Below, one piece after another: positions 1 to 3,990 of a stretch of DNA of 5,592 nt. The notes under the pieces are model-generated. The model did no database searches and was not told where the DNA came from. It saw nothing but the letters and a program-made list of their open reading frames with translations. Each line of letters begins with the position of its first letter. The first letter of the stretch is position 1. Source of the stretch: Marine group II euryarchaeote REDSEA-S43_B8 (GTDB lineage Archaea; Thermoplasmatota; Poseidoniia; Poseidoniales; Thalassarchaeaceae); contig LUSA01000065.1 in the NCBI GenBank assembly GCA_001629235.1, positions 1 to 5,592 of the forward strand, written 5' to 3'. The translations under genes and the position numbers were made by a program.

Positions 1-478
1 CTGCACTCGAGTAAGCTTCCAATGGCTCCCTGTTCAAATCCAAGAATTGATTTCCGAAAGGGAATGGCTCCACAACAGCCCTTGCTTGCTCCCATAGTCC
101 TAAAATGGCTAATGAGGCTCCAAGAGCCTCTGCAGACGAGAGCCTCCCCACCTTTCCCCAAGAAACTGGATTCGCAGCAAGCAGCAACGGCAGAATCCTC
201 CCTTCCAGCCTGGTTCTACCGTCAATCAAATCTAGAGACTCCTCTATTTGTTTCCACGAGCAGTCAAGAACTACAATCGAACCGCCCAACGAAATTAGAT
301 TACCATCTTCTGGGGCTAGTACAGTCTTAGCACGAGGATCCAACAAGTACCCTCTCCTGGGAGTAGAATTAGCCGATTCGTGGAGATTTATCAGTCCACT
401 CTGATGCAATTTTCTAGATGTGCACTTCTTCGGATCATCCTGATCTAGATGAATAACATGTAGGGGTACGCTTTGCAC
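1..478 (-). CDS. tsr3: Tsr3 family SSU rRNA aminocarboxypropyltransferase, 3' end cut by window edge
   Basis: Tsr3 (DUF367/RLI-associated family) transfers the 3-amino-3-carboxypropyl group of S-adenosylmethionine to a modified uridine in helix 31 of small-subunit rRNA, a late ribosome maturation step in archaea and eukaryotes. The minus strand reads open for 159 codons to the window edge. Visible signatures are DQDDPKKCTSRKL (residues 12-24), GYLLDPRAKTVLAPED (43-58), LDCSW (71-75), LPLLLAANPVSWG (96-108), LSSAEALGASLAILG (113-127) and FGNQFLDLNREPLEAY (141-156); these cover the SAM-binding core. There is no ATG between the upstream in-frame TAG and the conserved N-terminus. I chose GTG at 478-476 because GGAG lies 8 nt upstream and the protein then starts just before the conserved first strand, as in homologues. 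Probably only the last 10-20 residues are missing. It lies downstream of aMBF1 and the small ORF on the same strand and is probably cotranscribed with them. Confidence 0.9.
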   Translation of the reverse strand, partial: MQSVPLHVIHLDQDDPKKCTSRKLHQSGLINLHESANSTPRRGYLLDPRAKTVLAPEDGNLISLGGSIVVLDCSWKQIEESLDLIDGRTRLEGRILPLLLAANPVSWGKVGRLSSAEALGASLAILGLWEQARAVVEPFPFGNQFLDLNREPLEAYSSA

Positions 479-482
479 GATA

Positions 483-596
483 CTATCTCCTGGAACGAGA
501 ACCAGATCTAGAAACTCCAAATCGACGACCCTTCTTCTTTTCAGGCCTTTTCCTAGTTTTGTTCGCTACGTCATTTTTGGCATCAGAGATGGTCAT
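483..596 (-). CDS. Small very basic ORF (37 aa) between aMBF1 and tsr3, or detached aMBF1 tail
   Basis: ATG at 596-594 opens a 37-codon frame ending in TAG at 485-483. The peptide is Lys/Arg-rich, especially KTRKRPEKKKGRR (residues 13-25) and SRSGSRSRR (29-37). It has no Cys pair and no membrane segment, so it is not ribosomal protein L40e or a SecE/SecG-like protein. I do not recognise a family. It starts 12 nt after the aMBF1 stop and in the same frame: aMBF1, TAG, four sense codons, then this ATG. It ends 4 nt before the tsr3 start. It has no good Shine-Dalgarno of its own, only a weak GAG. It could be a small nucleic-acid-binding protein, a basic C-terminal tail of aMBF1 cut off by a nonsense or sequencing change, or chance. 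Confidence 0.35.
   Translation of the reverse strand: MTISDAKNDVANKTRKRPEKKKGRRFGVSRSGSRSRR
487..490 (-). promoter_or_regulatory. Shine-Dalgarno sequence deciding the tsr3 GTG start
   Basis: GGAG on the minus strand lies 8 nt before the GTG at 478. It overlaps the end of the upstream small ORF, whose TAG stop (485-483) lies between the site and the start codon. This supports GTG as the start and suggests that translation of the small ORF, if real, is coupled to tsr3. Confidence 0.65.
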
Positions 597-608
597 TTGA
601 CTCGATGA

Positions 609-1061
609 CTAATTTGCCACCATGGTATTGCTTCTTGGTATGGCTTCTACGAAAAGCGAAATCCCCAAAGCCCTCTCGAATTTTTCCAAAGTGGAATCGG
701 TTGGCCTATTCCCATTCTCCGCCTTCTGGATGACTCCTATCTTGACATTCATCATTCTCGCTAAATCTTTCTGCGACAAACCCTTGATTTTCCTGCTATT
801 CCTTATTCTCGCGTGAAAATCTCCTGCAAGCTCCGTTGCATCCTTGGTCATGATGTCTATTCCTGAAACCCCCTTTCCCGTCACCAGGCTCGATTGCTCA
901 TTATTCTGGATAATCTTCGTGGGCCTTTGCTCTACTACCAATCCCATCGACGCTATGCATCCAGAGCAGCATTCCAGAACGGATTGCGATACCTTTGCCC
1001 TCCTAGTGCCCACTCCTTCCTTTCCACAGAGCTCGCAAGCACCCATGCTATAGCGAGGCAT
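609..1061 (-). CDS. Archaeal multiprotein bridging factor 1 (aMBF1): zinc ribbon plus HTH
   Basis: This is the archaeal homologue of the eukaryotic coactivator MBF1, a DNA-, TBP- or ribosome-associated factor (TIGR00270-type family). The N-terminal zinc ribbon shows Cys9-x2-Cys12 and Cys32-x2-Cys35, with an extra Cys31. A polar linker follows (about 45-80). A Cro/C1-type helix-turn-helix spans about 84-137 (RIRNSRKIKGLSQKDLARMM, then VIQKAENGNRPTDSTLEKFERALGI), the most conserved MBF1 part. At 150 residues it is near family length. Two starts are possible: ATG 1061, or ATG 1046 giving MGACELCGKEG. Neither has a Shine-Dalgarno. I kept 1061 because it lies about one promoter spacing from the TATA-like element at 1091-1098, which fits a near-leaderless transcript. 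The gene diverges from pan. The frame stays open after the TAG stop for another 41 codons, so the annotated C-terminus may be premature. Confidence 0.9.
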   Translation of the reverse strand: MPRYSMGACELCGKEGVGTRRAKVSQSVLECCSGCIASMGLVVEQRPTKIIQNNEQSSLVTGKGVSGIDIMTKDATELAGDFHARIRNSRKIKGLSQKDLARMMNVKIGVIQKAENGNRPTDSTLEKFERALGISLFVEAIPRSNTMVAN

Positions 1062-1078
1062 GAGGGCAACATGAGGGC
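1059..1078. repeat. Tandem 9-bp direct repeat at the aMBF1 start, 11-bp period
   Basis: CATGAGGGC occurs at 1059-1067 and exactly again at 1070-1078, with 2 bp between copies. On the minus strand this reads GCCCTCATG-TT-GCCCTCATG, and the second ATG is the chosen aMBF1 start. The 11-bp period is about one helical turn, so both copies face the same side of the DNA, as expected of a tandem operator. It could equally be a small local duplication. No function is shown. Confidence 0.5.
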
Positions 1079-1116
1079 TTCGTAGGGGTCATAAGTATCC
1101 TCTTTGTGTCAGAACC
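1062..1116. promoter_or_regulatory. Divergent promoter region between aMBF1 and pan
   Basis: These 55 bp must hold the promoters of both divergent units. The only good TATA-like element is ATAAGTAT at 1091-1098, which reads ATACTTAT on the other strand and is therefore TATA-like in both directions. From its centre (about 1094.5), the usual archaeal 24-28 bp spacing puts a plus-strand start at about 1119-1122, near the pan ATG at 1117, and a minus-strand start at about 1067-1070, near the aMBF1 ATG at 1061. Neither gene has a Shine-Dalgarno, in keeping with leaderless or near-leaderless mRNAs. The plus-strand distance is slightly short for a strictly leaderless transcript. Confidence 0.5.
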
Positions 1117-2349
1117 ATGTCTTCAGAGGCCGGTGAGCCTAGCTCGGACGACAATATACTGGAAAAAGGCGATCCAAACAGGGCCGCTCTAGACCGCCTC
1201 ACTAAGGACTATCAGGATCTCTCTGAGAAGGCACAACAGTTGTTGACGGAGAAGCTATTCCTGGAGAACGAGATGAACCAACTGAAGAAGCGCTCAAACC
1301 GACTCGAGGAGGAACTCAGCAACATTCGAACTCCTCCATTAATTGTCGGCTTCATCCAGGACGTGGTAGATGAGCAGGCCATTGTCAGAAGCTCAAATGG
1401 CACAGTATTCCTAGTCTCTGTGAATCGTCGTCTGGATAGCTCGAAGATAAAACCCGGAACTAGAGTAGCACTCAATCAGGATACTCTTTCCGTAGTTGAG
1501 GTACTCGCTGACTCCTGGGACCCTCTGGTTAGCAATACCGAGATTATCGACACTCCCGACGTCCCTTATTCCTCTATAGGGGGTTTAGAGGAGCAGATCA
1601 AGGAGCTCAAAGAAGCAATCGAGCTACCCTTCGAAAATCCGAAGGCGTTCTCCGACATGGGGATTGAGCCGCCCAAGGGAGTTCTTTTGACCGGTCCGCC
1701 TGGGACAGGTAAGACCATGCTAGCGAAGGCCGTCGCCAACTCTACGAATGCTACTTTCCTAGGTCTAGTAGGAGCGGAACTAGCCCAGAAGTACATAGGC
1801 GAAGGAGGCAGGATGGTCAGAGAACTATTCGAGATGGCAAGACAAAAGTCACCTTCCATCATCTTCATAGACGAGATAGACTCAATTGGCTCAAAGAGAC
1901 TCGATGTTTCCACGTCAGGCGATCGCGAAGTTCAAAGGACTCTGATGCAGCTGCTGTCAGAGATAGACGGTTTCGACAGTCTGGACGACGTGAAGGTGAT
2001 TGCTGCCACAAATCGTCCTGAACTTCTGGATGCAGCTTTGCTTAGACCAGGAAGGTTTGACAGGATTATCGAGATACCGCTACCCGAAGTAGATGCTCGA
2101 GAGGCGATTTTCCGAGTTCATTGCGGTGAAATGCCCGTGGGAACGGGTGTCGATGACCGCAAACTAGCATCTATGACTGAGGGATTCAGTGGTGCGGAAA
2201 TCAAGTCTGCCGTCTTGGAAGCAGGAATCTCAGCCATTTCGGATAACAGGAAATCCGTAAACAAAGAGGATTTTGTTCTAGCAATTAAGAAGGTACAGGA
2301 TAACAGGAAGGCCCCCGCTGACTCAAACTCTGAGGGAATATACACCTAA
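1117..2349 (+). CDS. pan: Proteasome-activating nucleotidase (PAN), AAA+ unfoldase
   Basis: PAN is the hexameric archaeal ATPase that unfolds substrates and threads them into the 20S proteasome; it is homologous to the eukaryotic 26S Rpt subunits. The 410 residues show all its parts: an N-terminal coiled coil (about 22-70), a TPPLIVG linker (72-78) leading into the OB-fold (about 76-140), then the AAA+ domain. Motifs are Walker A GPPGTGKT (193-200), the pore loop KYIGEG (225-230), Walker B IIFIDEID (248-255), sensor 1 AATNR (296-300) with Asn299, arginine fingers in LLRPGRFDR (Arg310 and Arg313) and a sensor-2 region GFSGAEI (356-362). The protein ends Ile-Tyr-Thr, a HbYX motif that docks into the 20S alpha-ring pockets and opens the gate. 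All catalytic residues are intact. ATG 1117 keeps the full coiled coil and has no Shine-Dalgarno, so the mRNA is probably leaderless. The histidine degradation genes follow after 29 bp. Confidence 0.97.
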   Translation: MSSEAGEPSSDDNILEKGDPNRAALDRLTKDYQDLSEKAQQLLTEKLFLENEMNQLKKRSNRLEEELSNIRTPPLIVGFIQDVVDEQAIVRSSNGTVFLVSVNRRLDSSKIKPGTRVALNQDTLSVVEVLADSWDPLVSNTEIIDTPDVPYSSIGGLEEQIKELKEAIELPFENPKAFSDMGIEPPKGVLLTGPPGTGKTMLAKAVANSTNATFLGLVGAELAQKYIGEGGRMVRELFEMARQKSPSIIFIDEIDSIGSKRLDVSTSGDREVQRTLMQLLSEIDGFDSLDDVKVIAATNRPELLDAALLRPGRFDRIIEIPLPEVDAREAIFRVHCGEMPVGTGVDDRKLASMTEGFSGAEIKSAVLEAGISAISDNRKSVNKEDFVLAIKKVQDNRKAPADSNSEGIYT

Positions 2350-2366
2350 GGAAAGGTCTTGATGAA

Positions 2367-2370
2367 GAGG
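2367..2370 (+). promoter_or_regulatory. Shine-Dalgarno sequence of the formimidoyltransferase gene
   Basis: GAGG lies 8 nt before ATG 2379 and 14 nt before the in-frame ATG 2385, so it favours 2379. It lies in the 29-bp gap after pan. An internal gene with a leader and Shine-Dalgarno fits cotranscription with pan. Confidence 0.6.
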
Positions 2371-2378
2371 CCCTCCCG

Positions 2379-3419
2379 ATGCACATGGCTCAACTTGTAG
2401 AGTGTGTACCAAATTTCAGTGAGGGCAAGGACCAGCAGATTATCGACCAAATTACGCAACCTATTCTCGATGAGATCGGAGTCCACCTGCTGGATGTAGA
2501 TATGGGCGCAGATTTCAACAGGACGGTAGTCACGATGGTGGGCGAGCCAGAACAGGTACTCAAAACAGTGATCGAGTGTACTAGAATCGCGACCAGCATA
2601 ATAGACATGAGCAAGCACACGGGTGAGCACGCTAGGATGGGAGCCGTGGATGTAGTCCCATTCATCCCGATATCCGGAATTTCAATGGAACAGTGTGTTA
2701 ATCTCTCAAAGAGATATGCCGAGACAGTCTCCAACGAACTGGATCTTCCCATTTACCTATATGCGGAGGCTGCTACAAATCCAAACAGAGTAAGTCTTCC
2801 AAATATTAGAAGGGGCGAATATGAAGGATTTGAAGAAAAAATTTCAGATCCCGATTGGGCTCCAGACTTTGGCCCTTCCTCATTCAATTCCAGAATGGGA
2901 GTCACGGCTACGGGAGCCCGTCAAATTCTCATTGCTTACAATGTCAATCTTGATACCGATGACAAGGCCAAAGCAAATACTATTGCCTCATCGATAAGGA
3001 CTAGCGGATCGCTGGTTAAAGACGAACAAGGACAGAAAATCATCGGTGAAGATGGCAAGCCTCTTAGAAAACCCGGCCTCTTCAAATCACTACAGGCTGC
3101 CGGTTGGATGTACGATGAATCTACAGCACAAGTATCCATGAATCTACTAGATTTCTCTGTAACCGGACTTCACGATGTCACGGAGGCAATCAGGAACGAG
3201 GCCTCAATTATCGGACTTAACGTAACAGCAGGCGAGCTGGTGGGTTTAGTGCCGCTAGAAGCAATGCTTTCTGCAGGGAGATTCTACATAGACGATGATT
3301 CCATAGTCGATGAAAAAGTGCTTGTACAAAAAGCCATATCTGGCCTAATGCTAGACATGCTAGATGACTTCGAGCCAGAGTCAAGCATAATCGAATGGGC
3401 AATCAAAAAGGTGGTTTGA
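2379..3419 (+). CDS. ftcD: Glutamate formimidoyltransferase (histidine degradation)
   Basis: This enzyme transfers the formimino group of N-formimino-L-glutamate to tetrahydrofolate, giving glutamate and 5-formimino-THF, the last carbon-releasing step of one histidine degradation route. The 346 residues match the stand-alone transferase, equivalent to the N-terminal half of bifunctional mammalian FTCD. Signatures are LVECVPNFSEG (6-16), DVDMGADFNRTVVTMVG (39-55), the active-site segment GEHARMGAVDVVPFIP (82-97), where His84 matches the catalytic histidine of FTCD, SLPNIRRGEYEG (139-150), VTATGARQILIAYNVNL (175-191), RKPGLFKSLQAAGW (230-243), QVSMNLLDF (251-259) and GLVPLEAML (289-297). The active-site motif reads His-Ala-Arg-Met where His-Pro-Arg-Met is common. 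The frame is intact. Its TGA overlaps the ATG of the cyclodeaminase by one base (TGATG), so the two halves of FTCD are separate, translationally coupled genes here. Confidence 0.95.
   Translation: MHMAQLVECVPNFSEGKDQQIIDQITQPILDEIGVHLLDVDMGADFNRTVVTMVGEPEQVLKTVIECTRIATSIIDMSKHTGEHARMGAVDVVPFIPISGISMEQCVNLSKRYAETVSNELDLPIYLYAEAATNPNRVSLPNIRRGEYEGFEEKISDPDWAPDFGPSSFNSRMGVTATGARQILIAYNVNLDTDDKAKANTIASSIRTSGSLVKDEQGQKIIGEDGKPLRKPGLFKSLQAAGWMYDESTAQVSMNLLDFSVTGLHDVTEAIRNEASIIGLNVTAGELVGLVPLEAMLSAGRFYIDDDSIVDEKVLVQKAISGLMLDMLDDFEPESSIIEWAIKKVV
3408..3413 (+). promoter_or_regulatory. Shine-Dalgarno-like sequence of the cyclodeaminase gene
   Basis: AAGGTG lies at the end of the formimidoyltransferase frame, 5 nt before ATG 3419. 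Together with the TGATG overlap it supports ATG 3419 as the start rather than the non-ATG codon 24 nt further upstream. Confidence 0.5.
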
Positions 3420-3990
3420 TGAACGAGGGTTACATGGATGTTCTAAGGTCTATAGCCAGTTCAGAACCAACGCCTGGCGGCGGCTCTGTCGCAGCGCTCT
3501 CCTTGGATCATGCACACTCATTGTCGTTGATGGTGGCGAGACTGACGTTGGCGAAAGAGAAGTGGGCAGAAGGGCATGATGCCGCAAAGGCTTCGAAAGA
3601 ACTATCAGAACCGGCTTTGGAAGAGGCAATTCTTCTGGCTATCTCGGACTCTGAAGCATTCGAATCAGTTATGTAGAGGAAATAAGGAACGCCACCATTG
3701 GGGCTGCATTGGCACCACTCAATACTGCATCGAGCGCTCAAAAACTACTATCCAATCTCGAAAAACAATCCGCTTCTTGCAACCCCAATGCACTTACTGA
3801 CCTGGCCTCTGCTTCTGAGATGGCTCTTTCAGCGGCGAAGATTGCATCATTGAACGTTAGAATCAATTTGGAGTATATCGAAGGGGAAGATGTAGACTTA
3901 CTCACTTCGAAGATAAACTCAGCCGTTGAGCAGTCGATAAAATCAGCAAATATTGTAGCATTGATGGTTAACAAAAGGTTGGAGTGGTAA
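3419..3990 (+). pseudogene. Formimidoyl-THF cyclodeaminase (FTCD_C family), reading frame broken near 3673
   Basis: The intact enzyme converts 5-formimino-THF to 5,10-methenyl-THF and ammonia and is the natural partner of the preceding transferase (fchA/FTCD C-terminal family). The first part, 3419-3676 (85 aa), has the hallmark EPTPGGGSVAAL (16-27), MVARLT (38-43) and a helix ending DSEAFESVM, then meets TAG at 3674-3676. The rest continues in the -1 frame from about 3673: VEEIRNATIGAALAPL, then CNPNALTDLASASEMALSAA and LNVRINLEYIEGEDVD, stopping at TAA 3988-3990. Both parts follow the family in order and together give about 190 residues. Compared with the Thermotoga protein, recalled from memory, the two parts align without gaps except for about six residues missing at the junction. 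That fits a 3n+1 deletion (about 19 nt) or an assembly error. There is no slippery heptamer, so programmed frameshifting is unlikely. Restart at TTG 3709 is possible but would give only a fragment. Confidence 0.85.
3981..3984 (+). promoter_or_regulatory. Shine-Dalgarno sequence of hutU
   Basis: GGAG lies 5 nt before ATG 3990, inside the last codons of the cyclodeaminase frame. It fixes the hutU start and could allow initiation even if ribosomes leave the cyclodeaminase at the early TAG about 310 nt upstream. Confidence 0.6.

Noticed and set aside
22..404. Two plus-strand open frames of about 100 codons
   Set aside because: They lie opposite the clear Tsr3 coding sequence on the minus strand, and their translations show no domain or family pattern.
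483..596. Small basic ORF as ribosomal protein L40e or L41e
   Set aside because: L40e needs two Cys pairs and this peptide has none. It does not match the L41e pattern beyond being basic.
609..611. Pyrrolysine insertion at the aMBF1 amber codon
   Set aside because: TAG is also the apparent true stop of the small ORF, and nothing in the window suggests pyrrolysine machinery. aMBF1 is not a known Pyl protein.
2337..2342. AATATA at the end of pan as a promoter for the hut genes
   Set aside because: It lies in the codons for the conserved HbYX tail, and the predicted start near 2366 would leave almost no leader before the Shine-Dalgarno. It is too weak to call.
3667..3680. Programmed ribosomal frameshift in the cyclodeaminase
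   Set aside because: No X-XXY-YYZ slippery heptamer or obvious following hairpin is present, the family is not known for recoding, and residues also seem to be missing at the junction.
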